The notes under the pieces were generated by a model. The model did not search any database. It saw nothing but the letters and a program-made list of their open reading frames with translations, and was not told the origin of the DNA. From Candidatus Sulfopaludibacter sp. SbA3 (GTDB taxonomy: Bacteria; Acidobacteriota; Terriglobia; 20CM-2-55-15), in contig CAMBFR010000041.1 of the NCBI GenBank assembly GCA_945865815.1, positions 1 through 33,136 on the forward strand: a stretch of 33,136 nt of DNA. Reading direction: 5' to 3'. A program made the translations under genes and the position numbers. This document shows positions 23,016 through 31,227 of this stretch, piece after piece (position 1 is the stretch's first letter; the number at the start of each line of letters is the position of its first letter).

Positions 23016-24329
23016 CTAAATCGCGACGGGAGTTTTCTTCGAGCGAAACAAATACACGATGAACACAACGGCGAGGGTTGCCAGGGCGGTGAGGGTGGCG
23101 ACTGGCTGGGATTGAATGCTCCATACCGTCATCCAGACAGTAAAGATGAGAAATACGATCGGCGTGAAGGGGTAACCCACGCATGTCTTGTGTCTGCTTT
23201 GTCCGGTCTGCCGAAGCCGGATTAATGCGATGACGGCCAGTGCCGCGAAGATATTCAGGGTGAATCCGATATAGATAACGAGGCGTTCGAAAGACGAAGT
23301 CATCGTGATCATGGCGGAAATCACGGCGATAAACATGACTGCATTTGCCGGAACATTCCGGCGGTTCAGTTTTCCAAGTACAGCGGGCAGCAGTCCGTCG
23401 TTGCTCATCGCTTCAGCCATGCGGGGCGCCACGAGAACCATGGCGCTCAACGGGCAAAGAAGCGTCACGGAAATCAGGAGCGACACGATGTTTCCGCCTG
23501 CCGGACCCCATAATCGCGTTGCGACGACATTCCCGACTTCTTCCACGCCTGCGAGTTCAGCGTTCGGTACGACCGTCAGATACGACACATTGAGCATGAC
23601 GTAGATCGCGGCGACTGTGCCGGTTCCGATCAGTGAAGCCCAGGGCAGCGTCCGCTCCGGGTTGCGAAGATCGGCGCCGATGTAAGCCGCGGCGTTCCAT
23701 CCGCTGTAGGCGAACGACACGAATACCAGCACGACGGCAAAAGCCGAGGAAAACAGGAAATCGGGATTCAAGTTGAAAGCATTTGCCGGAGCCGGCTGCG
23801 GAGAAAAAAAGACTCCGGCAATGAACAGGACGATCAGAATGACCTTCATGATGGTGAGAGCGCTCTGGACACGGCTGCCCATCTGCAGGTCGTAGGAGTG
23901 CAATGCCGCAATGCCGATGATCATGACCGCCGCCATGATTCGGACCGGCCAGCCCGCAATGACGGTTCCAAGATAGAGGTTCAGCCCCATGGCGACCGCC
24001 GCAATCGGCGCCGCAAATCCCACGATCAGTTCCACCCATCCGGTGACAAAGCCCAGCGACGGATGCAGCAGGCGGGTCAGGTAAAAATATTCGCCACCCG
24101 AATGCGGCAGGTTTGCACCGAGCTCGCCGTAGCAGAGCGCTCCGCAGAATGCGATGATGCCGCCCAGAAACCATCCCAGCAGGATGTCTCCCGCGCCCGC
24201 GCCCATGGACACCATCAGGCCGGTTGTCGTAAAGATTCCGGTGCCGATCATGTTGGCGATCACCGTTGCGGATGTCGGAACTATTGTGAGAATCCGGCGT
24301 TCGGGCGTCAGGCCGGCATCAGACCGCAT
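23016..24329 (-). CDS. APC superfamily amino acid permease
   Basis: 437 residues with about 12 hydrophobic helices. It opens TSATVIANMIGTGIFTTTG, the APC substrate-binding GTGIF motif in helix 1, followed by GALCYGELGANLPHSGGEYF, and has GWNAAAYIGADLRNPERTLP in helix 6-7. These are typical of LAT/YfnA-like amino acid/polyamine transporters; the substrate is not deducible. The ATG at 24327-24329 is in a 10-bp tandem repeat shared with the end of ribA, 9 bases after its stop. It has no Shine-Dalgarno of its own and is probably translated by coupling. Confidence 0.88.
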   Translation of the reverse strand: MRSDAGLTPERRILTIVPTSATVIANMIGTGIFTTTGLMVSMGAGAGDILLGWFLGGIIAFCGALCYGELGANLPHSGGEYFYLTRLLHPSLGFVTGWVELIVGFAAPIAAVAMGLNLYLGTVIAGWPVRIMAAVMIIGIAALHSYDLQMGSRVQSALTIMKVILIVLFIAGVFFSPQPAPANAFNLNPDFLFSSAFAVVLVFVSFAYSGWNAAAYIGADLRNPERTLPWASLIGTGTVAAIYVMLNVSYLTVVPNAELAGVEEVGNVVATRLWGPAGGNIVSLLISVTLLCPLSAMVLVAPRMAEAMSNDGLLPAVLGKLNRRNVPANAVMFIAVISAMITMTSSFERLVIYIGFTLNIFAALAVIALIRLRQTGQSRHKTCVGYPFTPIVFLIFTVWMTVWSIQSQPVATLTALATLAVVFIVYLFRSKKTPVAI

Positions 24330-24345
24330 CAGACCCCATCAGACT
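24316..24345. repeat. Three 10-bp tandem repeats at the ribA/permease junction
   Basis: GCATCAGACC, GCATCAGACC and CCATCAGACT in a row. On the minus strand each unit contains TGATG. The first supplies the ribA stop and the second the permease ATG. Because the unit is 10 bases, the ATGs are in three different frames; a change in copy number would alter the stop-to-start spacing and which ATG is in frame. Confidence 0.7.
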
Positions 24346-24932
24346 TTGGATAACATGTGTCCGAGTTTGGCTTTCTTGGTGCGAAGGTAATTTTCCGTGC
24401 TGTTGGAGGGCGCAATCTCGATGGGCACTCGTTCGAGAACCTTTATCCCGGCGATATCGAGCGCATCGAATTTTTGAGGGTTATTGGACATGAGGCGAAC
24501 GGATTGAATGTTGAAGTAGTGCAGTATTTCGGAGCACAGGGCGTAGTCCCGGTGATCGGCATCAAATCCGAGGTGGTGATTGGCTTCAACGGTGTCTTGC
24601 CCGGAATCCTGGAGTTCGTATGCCTGCAATTTATTCATAAGGCCGATACCGCGGCCTTCCTGCAGTTGATAAATCAGAATCCCGCTTCCGGCATCGCCGA
24701 TGGCTTTCAATGCAAACTGGAGTTGATCGCCGCAGTCGCATCGTTCCGACCCGAACACATCCCCGGTCAGACACTGCGAATGAATGCGGACCAGCGCCGT
24801 CTCGGTCGCCCCAACCTCGCCGATAACGAGCGCGAGGGCGCTGTCGGATTTGTCGGGAGATTCGAAACCATAAGTGCGGAACGTGCCAAACTCAGTGGGG
24901 AGGCGGGTTTCCGCGACCTTGACTGCCTTCAT
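24339..24932 (-). CDS. ribA: GTP cyclohydrolase II
   Basis: 197 residues from the ATG at 24930-24932, the normal size of stand-alone RibA. It converts GTP to the first pyrimidine of riboflavin biosynthesis. Zinc ligands Cys54, Cys65 and Cys67 lie in HSQCLTGDVFGSERCDCG. GTP-binding YQLQEGRGIGLMNKLQAYEL and the ILHYFNIQSVRLMSNNPQK segment follow. RibB is not fused here, unlike many bacteria. No FMN riboswitch is upstream. A TGATATACT element ends 7 bases before the ATG. Confidence 0.93.
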   Translation of the reverse strand: MKAVKVAETRLPTEFGTFRTYGFESPDKSDSALALVIGEVGATETALVRIHSQCLTGDVFGSERCDCGDQLQFALKAIGDAGSGILIYQLQEGRGIGLMNKLQAYELQDSGQDTVEANHHLGFDADHRDYALCSEILHYFNIQSVRLMSNNPQKFDALDIAGIKVLERVPIEIAPSNSTENYLRTKKAKLGHMLSKV

Positions 24933-24939
24933 GCCGCGA

Positions 24940-24948
24940 AGTATATCA
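24940..24948 (-). promoter_or_regulatory. Extended -10 element for ribA
   Basis: TGATATACT on the minus strand ending 7 bases before the ribA ATG, implying a leaderless transcript. It overlaps the last codons of the upstream lipoprotein gene. No good -35. Confidence 0.45.
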
Positions 24949-25560
24949 CGGCGTTGCGGGGCTGTTGCCGTTGACGCCGGCGACACCGTTAACGACGATG
25001 TCGTCGTTGGTTCCGCCGGCCCTGTCCGCCCCCTTGGATGCGAGCCGAAAAGTTGCGGCGCCGGTCACCTCAAAGTCGAGAGGCTCGCCCCAACCGTCGA
25101 CACGAATGAGATCGCTCATGTAGAGCGGATGCAGAAGGTCTGTAAGGCTCACGATATCGCGAGCCGCCGGGATTGAGCCGTTCGTCTGCCGGTAGCCGTT
25201 GATTCCCGCAACCACCTTCTCCAGGGAGGCGGCGGTGTCCCGGCGTCGCCCTTCATTAACCGCTGCGACCAACTCGGTGACGTTGATCCAGTCACGATCG
25301 CCCATGCGGACGCCCGCGACGCGCCACTCGCCTGCAGGTGAATCCTTCTTGAACTGGAATGCCAGCGTGATGGTGGATTCCGCAATCGCCTCGGTATCGC
25401 TCTGCGAAACAATCCGGCGGATCTCAACAGCATCGGGCACCAGCTCGGATGCGCCAATCGCCGATATCTGCTGCCGGGCTTCCTGGCTCGAGAGCCGCGG
25501 ACCGGCGCATCCGGCGAGAATCAGAGTGCCTGCTATTAGAATTTGTAAGGTCGGCTTCAT
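24946..25560 (-). CDS. Lipoprotein with pseudopilin (GspG-like) C-terminal signature
   Basis: 204 residues from the ATG at 25558-25560 with AGGA just upstream. Signal peptide MKPTLQILIAGTLILAGC with lipobox Cys18. The middle is a mixed fold (QFKKDSPAGEWRVAGVRMGD). The C-terminal 60 residues read LTDLLHPLYMSDLIRVDGWG then EPLDFEVTGAATFRLASKGA and GTNDDIVV. That DGWGxPL..SKGADG..GT.DDI pattern is characteristic of type II secretion major pseudopilins, but the N-terminal prepilin peptidase site is absent. Whether it polymerises is doubtful; it may be a derived lipid-anchored relative. Located between moaX and ribA. Confidence 0.75.
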   Translation of the reverse strand: MKPTLQILIAGTLILAGCAGPRLSSQEARQQISAIGASELVPDAVEIRRIVSQSDTEAIAESTITLAFQFKKDSPAGEWRVAGVRMGDRDWINVTELVAAVNEGRRRDTAASLEKVVAGINGYRQTNGSIPAARDIVSLTDLLHPLYMSDLIRVDGWGEPLDFEVTGAATFRLASKGADRAGGTNDDIVVNGVAGVNGNSPATP

Positions 25561-25580
25561 TGTTCCTGATGGCCGAAGCG

Positions 25581-25589
25581 AGTCTAGCA
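25581..25589 (-). promoter_or_regulatory. Extended -10 element for the GspG-like lipoprotein gene
   Basis: TGCTAGACT on the minus strand, 20 bases before the ATG. The predicted leader is about 14 nt and contains AGGA. It lies back to back with the divergent moaX element. Confidence 0.4.
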
Positions 25590-25593
25590 CTTG

Positions 25594-25602
25594 TGTTAAC
25601 AT
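25594..25602 (+). promoter_or_regulatory. Extended -10 element for the MoaD-MoaE fusion gene
   Basis: TGTTAACAT ending 8 bases before the ATG at 25611. The predicted leader is about 2 nt and no Shine-Dalgarno is present. Confidence 0.4.
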
Positions 25603-25610
25603 CCAACAAA

Positions 25611-26303
25611 ATGCAGGTCAAACTCCTGTTCTTCGCCACACTCAAAGACATCGTAGGTTCCAGGCAGTTGCAACTCGATATTCCGGCGGGAAGTACCGTC
25701 GGCGATCTTTTGAACCACCTGGAGTCCGCCTACCCCAGGATCCGCGACTATCGCCGCGTGGCTCTGACGGCCGTGAACGAAGAGTACGTCGACGAATTCG
25801 GCCGGATCGAAGATGGCGATGAGATTGCGATATTTCCCCCCGTCAGCGGCGGTGAAGTCCAATCCGGCGAGATTGTCATCAGCCGTCCACGGGAGATCTA
25901 CCAGATCACACGGGAGCCGATCGACGCGCAGAAGGTTGTCCGGCAGTTGCTCTGCGGAGAAGACGGCGCGATCTGCGTTTTCGAAGGAGTGGTACGAAAC
26001 AACTCGAAAGGGAAGCGTACGCTCCATCTTGTGTATGAGGGTTATGAGACGATGGCGCTGAAGAAGCTCGAGGAAATCGGGATCTTTGTCCGCCAGGCGT
26101 GGGATATAGACGGGATCGCCATCCTGCACCGCCTCGGACATATGGATATCGGCGAAACCAGCGTCGCCGTCATCGTCACTTCCGCTCATCGCCGCGCCGC
26201 ATTCGACGCCTGCCACTACGCAATCGACAAGTTGAAGAAGGTCGTGCCCATCTGGAAAAAGGAATTTTTCGAAGACGGGGAAGTCTGGATCGAAGGCCAG
26301 TAG
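25611..26303 (+). CDS. moaX: Molybdopterin synthase, MoaD-MoaE fusion (MoaX-like)
   Basis: 230 residues. Residues 1-81 form a MoaD ubiquitin-like domain ending FPPVSGG (Gly80-Gly81), the sulfur-carrying tail that normally must be a free C-terminus. Residues 86-230 form MoaE, with GAICVFEGVVRNNSKGKR, LVYEGYETMALKKLEEI and the catalytic KKVVPIWKKEFFEDGE. Together they convert cyclic pyranopterin monophosphate to molybdopterin. A known Mycobacterium fusion (MoaX) is cleaved after the Gly-Gly to release MoaD; the same is expected here, cutting before Glu82. moeB or other mo genes are not adjacent. It relates to the xdhC and FAD-subunit-like genes by pathway. Confidence 0.92.
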   Translation: MQVKLLFFATLKDIVGSRQLQLDIPAGSTVGDLLNHLESAYPRIRDYRRVALTAVNEEYVDEFGRIEDGDEIAIFPPVSGGEVQSGEIVISRPREIYQITREPIDAQKVVRQLLCGEDGAICVFEGVVRNNSKGKRTLHLVYEGYETMALKKLEEIGIFVRQAWDIDGIAILHRLGHMDIGETSVAVIVTSAHRRAAFDACHYAIDKLKKVVPIWKKEFFEDGEVWIEGQ

Positions 26304-26551
26304 CCGGAATCGGAGTTGCCGGGGACGAAGAGGCTGCCTTCGGTGAGGCGTTGCGGAGAGATGCGCTGCAGCCGCCTGCGAAGATTGGCGGCGTTCATCT
26401 CGCTATGAAGGGCATCCAAAAATGCGTGAACGATATGGATTGCTGCTACCAAGTAGCGGGATAGTTCATCACTGTCCCTATACCTTTCAGTAACTTACGG
26501 AAGGAATCAGAAATGCCGCTAAGGGTTTTCTCTCCCAAGGAGGGGGAAGCC

Positions 26552-26830
26552 ATGGACGGCATGTCTCAGCCCATTCAATCCGAGATTCACTCATTAGCGG
26601 CGCAGCTTCGCGAAATCGAAGGCGACGGAACTCTCATCGACTGTCTCACCACGATCCAAGGGTATCTGGAGCTTTTCACCGGCGAGCCGAAGAACTCGAT
26701 TTATAGAAGTAAGTTACTCGAATGTTTTGGCTGGCTCGATCGAATCAGCCGTGCTCAGACGCGGGCGGCCGAGATTCTGCGCGAAAGTAACCTGCAGCGG
26801 GATCTATTTAAGCTTCCACTCTGGGGTTAG
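26552..26830 (+). CDS. Small helical protein with histidine-kinase DHp-like segment
   Basis: 92 residues from the ATG at 26552, chosen for AAGGAGG 8 bases upstream; an ATG at 26513 also has an SD-like AAGGA and would add 13 residues. Almost entirely alpha-helical: IHSLAAQLREIEG, then LTTIQGYLELFTGEPK, then WLDRISRAQTRAAEILRE. The LTTIQGYLELF stretch resembles the first DHp helix of histidine kinases (LTxIxGYLELL), but the phospho-accepting His position is Gly here and no ATPase domain follows. It could be a degenerate dimerisation module; equally it may be unrelated. It is convergent with gcvPB, with 8 bases between. The 248 bases before it hold nothing recognisable. Confidence 0.6.
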   Translation: MDGMSQPIQSEIHSLAAQLREIEGDGTLIDCLTTIQGYLELFTGEPKNSIYRSKLLECFGWLDRISRAQTRAAEILRESNLQRDLFKLPLWG

Positions 26831-26838
26831 GCGTCCGA

Positions 26839-28329
26839 TTACTCCGGTCTCCATCGCAACACGGGCTTGCGCGCGGCGGAAGCTTCGTCGATGCGGCCGA
26901 TGCGTGTGGAGTGCGGGGCCGATTTCACAATCTCGGGGTTTTCCTCCGCTTCCTTTGCAATTGCGAGCATTGCTTCGATGAACGCATCGATCTCCTGTTT
27001 GCTTTCGGTTTCCGTGGGCTCGACCATGAGCGCGCCCGGGACGATCAGCGGGAATGAGACCGTTGGAGGATGGAACCCGTAGTCGATCAGGCGCTTGGCG
27101 ATATCACCGCTATGGACGTCTTTGCGGGCCTGGATGCGATCGGAAAACACAATCTCGTGAAGCGAAGGCGAATCGTAGGGAATCGCATAGGCATCCTTGA
27201 GCTTCGCGCGAATGTAGTTCGCATTCAGGACCGCAACCTCGGAGACCTCCTTCAGCCCCTCGGGACCATTCGCCAGGATGTAACAGAGCGCGCGCACATG
27301 CATGCCGAACTGCCCGTTGTAGGCCTTCATTTTCCCAATCGACTGCGGCCGGTCGTGGTCAAAGAAATAGTTTCCCCCGGCTTGGCGTCCCACCGTCGGA
27401 TACGGCAGGAAAGGTTCGAGAATCTTTTTTACAGCGACAGGACCTGCGCCTGGTCCGCCGCCGCCGTGGGGAGTCGTGAACGTCTTGTGAAGATTGATGT
27501 GAAGCACGTCGATGCCGAAGTCGCCGGGCCGCGTGATTCCCATCATGGCGTTGAGATTGGCGCCGTCCATGTACACGAGCGCGCCGCGCGAATGCATGAG
27601 TTCGGCGATCTCGGCAATGTCGCGTTCGAACACGCCGAGCGTGTTCGGGTTCGTGATCATGATCGCGGCGACATCCTGGTCCACGACCTTCTTCAGGTGT
27701 TCCAGATCCACCATGCCGCGCCGGTCCGATGGAACGTTTTCGACCACGTAGCCGGAAATCGTGACGCTTGCCGGATTCGTTCCATGCGCCGAATCGGGAA
27801 CCAGGATCTTCTTGCGCGGATTGCCCTTCGATTGGTGATAGGCCCGGATCATCAGGATTCCGGTCAACTCGCCGTGCGCTCCAGCCGCAGGCTGCAGGCT
27901 CACGGCATCTGTTCCGCTGATCTGGGCGAGGCAGGTCTCGAGAGTCTTCTGAACTTCCAGGGCGCCCTGAATCAGTTCCGCCGGCATATACGGGTGCGCG
28001 AGCGCAAAGCCTTCGAGCCTGGCCACCCGCTCGTTGATCTTCGGGTTGTATTTCATCGTGCACGAGCCGAGCGGGTACAAGCCGAGATCGATGTGGTAGT
28101 TCCAGGTCGAAAGCCGGGTGAAGTGACGAATCACGTCCACCTCGCTGAGTTCCGGCATGCCGGCTATGCCGTCGCGCAGCAGGCTGGGATCGATCACTGT
28201 TGCGACGTCTTTTCTCGGCACATCCAGTTCGGGGAGATCAAATCCACGCCGTCCCGGCGATCCCTCTTCGAAGACCAGACGTTCGGTTATCTGGAAGTGG
28301 CTGCCTGTTCGCTGGTGGTTGCTGCTCAT
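26839..28329 (-). CDS. gcvPB: Glycine decarboxylase P-protein subunit 2
   Basis: 496 residues, the C-terminal half of the split P-protein. PLP lysine Lys282 in NLHKTFTTPHGGGGPG. Other family blocks: YPLGSCTMKYNPK, QPAAGAHGELTGILMIRAYH and SAHGTNPASVTISG. With GcvPA it decarboxylates glycine and passes the aminomethyl group to GcvH. Its ATG overlaps the gcvPA stop by 4 bases. Last gene of the gcv operon. Confidence 0.96.
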   Translation of the reverse strand: MSSNHQRTGSHFQITERLVFEEGSPGRRGFDLPELDVPRKDVATVIDPSLLRDGIAGMPELSEVDVIRHFTRLSTWNYHIDLGLYPLGSCTMKYNPKINERVARLEGFALAHPYMPAELIQGALEVQKTLETCLAQISGTDAVSLQPAAGAHGELTGILMIRAYHQSKGNPRKKILVPDSAHGTNPASVTISGYVVENVPSDRRGMVDLEHLKKVVDQDVAAIMITNPNTLGVFERDIAEIAELMHSRGALVYMDGANLNAMMGITRPGDFGIDVLHINLHKTFTTPHGGGGPGAGPVAVKKILEPFLPYPTVGRQAGGNYFFDHDRPQSIGKMKAYNGQFGMHVRALCYILANGPEGLKEVSEVAVLNANYIRAKLKDAYAIPYDSPSLHEIVFSDRIQARKDVHSGDIAKRLIDYGFHPPTVSFPLIVPGALMVEPTETESKQEIDAFIEAMLAIAKEAEENPEIVKSAPHSTRIGRIDEASAARKPVLRWRPE

Positions 28330-29651
28330 GCGAGTCCTTTCACCAGGGCGTCGATCTGGTCTTTACGGGTTGTTTCGGTAACGCATACCAGAAGCGTATT
28401 GCGCAGCTCCGGATAGAATCGCGACAGGTCCAGTCCCGGCACAATGTTGTTCTGCATCAGGCGCTCGACGCGGGACGCGTACCGGTCGTCCAACTGAACA
28501 ACAAATTCGTTGAACCGTGGGGCAGGGAACAGCACGCGATGCGGGGTCTGGCTCCGGATCTGGCCGACCGCATAGTCGGTTTTCAGGATGTTGTGCTCGC
28601 AGACTTCAGCGAGGCCCACCGGACCGAGCGTTGCAAGATAGATTGTCGACATCAGGGCGCAGAGCGACTGGTTTGTGCAGATATTCGACGTCGCCTTTTC
28701 GCGGCGAATGTGTTGTTCGCGCGTCGAGAGCGTCAGCACAAACGCCCGCTTGCCCGAATAATCTTTTCCCATTCCGACCAGCCGTCCGGGCATTTGCCGG
28801 ACGTAGCGGTCGCGCGTCGCCAGGAAACCCACATGCGGTCCGCCAAAACTCATCGGAACACCGAGCGCCTGGGCCTCTCCGACCACGATATCTGCGTCCC
28901 TGGGCGGTTTAAGTATTCCCAGGGAGACGGCCTCGGCGATGTTGATAATCGAGAGCGCATCGTGGCGATGAGCCAGATCGGAGATGAGCGCGGTGTCTTC
29001 GATTGTTCCAAAGAAATTCGGCGACTGCACGACGATGCCGGCGACATCTTTCCCCAGTGCTCTCTCAACCTGGGCCATGTCCACCCGGCCTTCGGCCGTG
29101 TAGTCGATCAATTGGATTTCGATGCCGAGGTTCCTGGCATACGCGTCCATCACCGCCCGGTATTCCGGATGAACGGTCTTCGCGACCAGGAATTTGTTCT
29201 TCCGGCTGATCCGTTGGGCCATCAACATCGCTTCGGCCACTCCGGTGCTGCCGTCATACAGTGACGCGTTGGCGACTTCCATGCCCGTAAGCTGGGCGAT
29301 GTAAGTCTGGAATTCAAAGATCGCCTGGAGGGTTCCCTGGGCAATTTCCGGCTGATAGGGAGTGTAGGCGGTGTAGAACTCGGACCGCGAAATCAGCGCG
29401 TCGATGATTATGGGAATATGGTGCCGATAGATGCCCGCGCCGAGAAAAGATACGTAGTCGGCGGCGTTCCGTGCCGCTCGATCCTTGAAGTAGTCGAGCA
29501 ATTCAGGCTCGGTCAGCGCCCGGGGAATGTCGAGAAGCCGCCGAAGTCTTAACTTTTCAGGGATGCCGGAAAAAAGCTGGTCGATGGACTCCAATCCGAT
29601 CGCGGCCAGCATCTGCCGGCGATCGGCTGGAGAGTTCGGGATATATCTCAA
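28326..29651 (-). CDS. gcvPA: Glycine decarboxylase P-protein subunit 1
   Basis: 441 residues, the N-terminal half of the split P-protein: MRYIPNSPADRRQMLAAIGL at the start, then YTPYQPEIAQGTLQAIFEFQ with the adjacent TYIAQLTGMEVANASLYDGS segment, and IVVQSPNFFGTIED. It forms the heterotetrameric decarboxylase with GcvPB. It starts 7 bases after gcvH and its TGA is inside the gcvPB ATGA overlap. Confidence 0.96.
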   Translation of the reverse strand: MRYIPNSPADRRQMLAAIGLESIDQLFSGIPEKLRLRRLLDIPRALTEPELLDYFKDRAARNAADYVSFLGAGIYRHHIPIIIDALISRSEFYTAYTPYQPEIAQGTLQAIFEFQTYIAQLTGMEVANASLYDGSTGVAEAMLMAQRISRKNKFLVAKTVHPEYRAVMDAYARNLGIEIQLIDYTAEGRVDMAQVERALGKDVAGIVVQSPNFFGTIEDTALISDLAHRHDALSIINIAEAVSLGILKPPRDADIVVGEAQALGVPMSFGGPHVGFLATRDRYVRQMPGRLVGMGKDYSGKRAFVLTLSTREQHIRREKATSNICTNQSLCALMSTIYLATLGPVGLAEVCEHNILKTDYAVGQIRSQTPHRVLFPAPRFNEFVVQLDDRYASRVERLMQNNIVPGLDLSRFYPELRNTLLVCVTETTRKDQIDALVKGLA

Positions 29652-29658
29652 ACCGTTC

Positions 29659-30036
29659 CTATTCCTTTTCCGCTACGTATGCGTCGTATGCCTTGGCAGA
29701 CATGAGTTGTCCGGTCTCAGCCGTATCGCGAACCTTGATGCGGATCATCCAGCCCTTTCCGTACGGGTCTTGATTGACGCTTTCGGGAGCGTCGGTCAGG
29801 CCTTCGTTTATCGCGACAACTTCACCCGATACCGGCATGAACAGTTCTGAAACCGCCTTCACGGATTCGACGGTGCCGAACGTGTCGCCGGAATCGAATT
29901 TGTCTCCAACTTTTGGCAGTTCGACGTAGACGACCTCGCCGAGTTCGTCCTGTGCGTGATGCGTAATACCGATGACACCGTCGCCGGTGCGGAGCCATTC
30001 GTGTTCTTTTGAATAAAGCAGCTCGTCAGGGCTCAT
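29659..30036 (-). CDS. gcvH: Glycine cleavage system H protein
   Basis: 125 residues from the ATG at 30034-30036; its TTG-ATG context shares one base with the gcvT stop (TGATG). The lipoyl-attachment Lys60 is in TVESVKAVSELF. Other family blocks: SKEHEWLRTGDG and GKGWMIRI. It shuttles the aminomethyl and lipoyl-bound intermediates between P, T and L proteins. The L protein (lpd) is not in this operon. Confidence 0.96.
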   Translation of the reverse strand: MSPDELLYSKEHEWLRTGDGVIGITHHAQDELGEVVYVELPKVGDKFDSGDTFGTVESVKAVSELFMPVSGEVVAINEGLTDAPESVNQDPYGKGWMIRIKVRDTAETGQLMSAKAYDAYVAEKE

Positions 30037-31133
30037 CAATTTCCCTTTCTCTTATAAAACGGCGTCGGGACGACCTGTGCGTCACAGAACCGCCCGCGCA
30101 TCGAAACCTGAAACTTTGTTCCTGCCCCCGTATGCTGAACGGGCAGATAAGCGAGACCGATATTCTTCTTCAGGGTTATCGAAGGAGATCCGCTCGTCAC
30201 GTGGCCAACCTCGATTCCGTCGATGCATGCCGGGTAGTGGTCGCGCGCAATCTCGCGGCCCAGCATTTCGAATCCAACCAGCTTGCGCTTCGGGCCGGAC
30301 TGTTTCTCCTTCGCGAGCGCGTCACGCCCGATGAACTCGCCCTTGTCGAGTTTGACGATCCAGCCGAGGCCGGCTTCAAGCATGGTTGTGGTCTGATCCA
30401 TATCATTCCCATAAAGGAGCAGTTTCGCTTCCAGCCGCAGCGTATTCCGGGCGCCCAGTCCCGCCGGCAACAGGCCGGCAGAATTGCCCGCGTCGAGTAT
30501 GGCATTCCAGATGGATTCGGAAAATTCTGTGGAGAAGTAGATCTCGAACCCATCCTCACCAGTGTAGCCAGTGCGGGAGAGAATTGCATCCGCCTCCAGG
30601 ACCTTACCGCGGCGGAAATGATAATAGGGAATGTCGGCGAGTGGTAGCTTGATAATCGAGCGAAGAACTTCGAGACTCTTCGGCCCCTGCACGGAGAGGA
30701 GCGTGATGCGATCGCTGATGTTTTCGATCTCGGCGTTGAAGCGGTTATGCGACCGGATCCACTCGAAATCCTTGTCGATGTTCGAAGCGTTGACGACCAG
30801 CATGTAGTGATCGGCCGAATGCCTGTAAACAAGCAGGTCGTCCACGACGGTCCCTTCCGGATATGTGAGCGCCGAGTACTGTGCCTGTCCATCCACGAGG
30901 CGGGAAGCATCGTTTGTGGTGACCGACTGAATCAGTTCGAGCGCCTGCGGACCCCGCAGTTCGAACTCTCCCATGTGACTGACGTCGAAAAGGCCGGCGG
31001 CCGTGCGGACGGCGGCGTGTTCGCGGGCAATGCCGCTGTATTCGACCGGCATATCCCAGCCGCCGAATGGAATCAGCCGCGCCTTCAGGCGTTTGTGTGT
31101 TTCGTAAAGGGCAGTTCTCTTGTTGTCGGACAC
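30036..31133 (-). CDS. gcvT: Glycine cleavage system T protein (aminomethyltransferase)
   Basis: 365 residues from a GTG at 31131-31133, chosen because GGAGG lies 4 bases upstream and the protein then starts MSDNKRTALYETHKRLKARL, matching GcvT. It transfers the methylene group to tetrahydrofolate and releases ammonia. Family blocks: FGGWDMPVEY, LFDVSHMGEFELRGPQA, YTGEDGFEIYF and LRLEAKLLLYGNDMD with the folate-site residues. First gene of gcvT-gcvH-gcvPA-gcvPB. No glycine riboswitch is upstream. Confidence 0.96.
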   Translation of the reverse strand: MSDNKRTALYETHKRLKARLIPFGGWDMPVEYSGIAREHAAVRTAAGLFDVSHMGEFELRGPQALELIQSVTTNDASRLVDGQAQYSALTYPEGTVVDDLLVYRHSADHYMLVVNASNIDKDFEWIRSHNRFNAEIENISDRITLLSVQGPKSLEVLRSIIKLPLADIPYYHFRRGKVLEADAILSRTGYTGEDGFEIYFSTEFSESIWNAILDAGNSAGLLPAGLGARNTLRLEAKLLLYGNDMDQTTTMLEAGLGWIVKLDKGEFIGRDALAKEKQSGPKRKLVGFEMLGREIARDHYPACIDGIEVGHVTSGSPSITLKKNIGLAYLPVQHTGAGTKFQVSMRGRFCDAQVVPTPFYKRKGN

Positions 31134-31171
31134 TCTACCTCCTGCGTTTAACTCGTTGGCAGCTCCCGCTG

Positions 31172-31200
31172 AATATCGGGGCAAAAGACTGTAACTTCAA
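31172..31200 (-). promoter_or_regulatory. Candidate promoter of the gcv operon
   Basis: On the minus strand, TTGAAG (31195-31200), 17 bases, GATATT (31172-31177), each 4 of 6 to consensus. Transcription would start near 31165, giving a leader of about 32 nt with the GGAGG. Confidence 0.45.
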
Positions 31201-31227
31201 GCGAAAGGGTTTGGATATTCAGTTTCC

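Noticed and set aside
22955-23068. N-terminal extension of secreted paralogue A
   Set aside because: The upstream residues lack a signal peptide, whereas the ATG at 22954 has a GGAGG and a classical signal sequence.
24933-25000. FMN riboswitch before ribA
   Set aside because: The -10 element sits 7 bases before the ATG, leaving no room for an aptamer, and the conserved stems are not present upstream.
26304-26551. Remnant transposase or small ORF before the DHp-like gene
   Set aside because: A minus-strand frame exists here but it has no recognisable family, no SD and overlaps the end of moaX antisense.
27070-28416. Long plus-strand open frame antisense to gcvPB
   Set aside because: It mirrors the high-GC codon pattern of gcvPB and has no motif of its own; a shadow frame.
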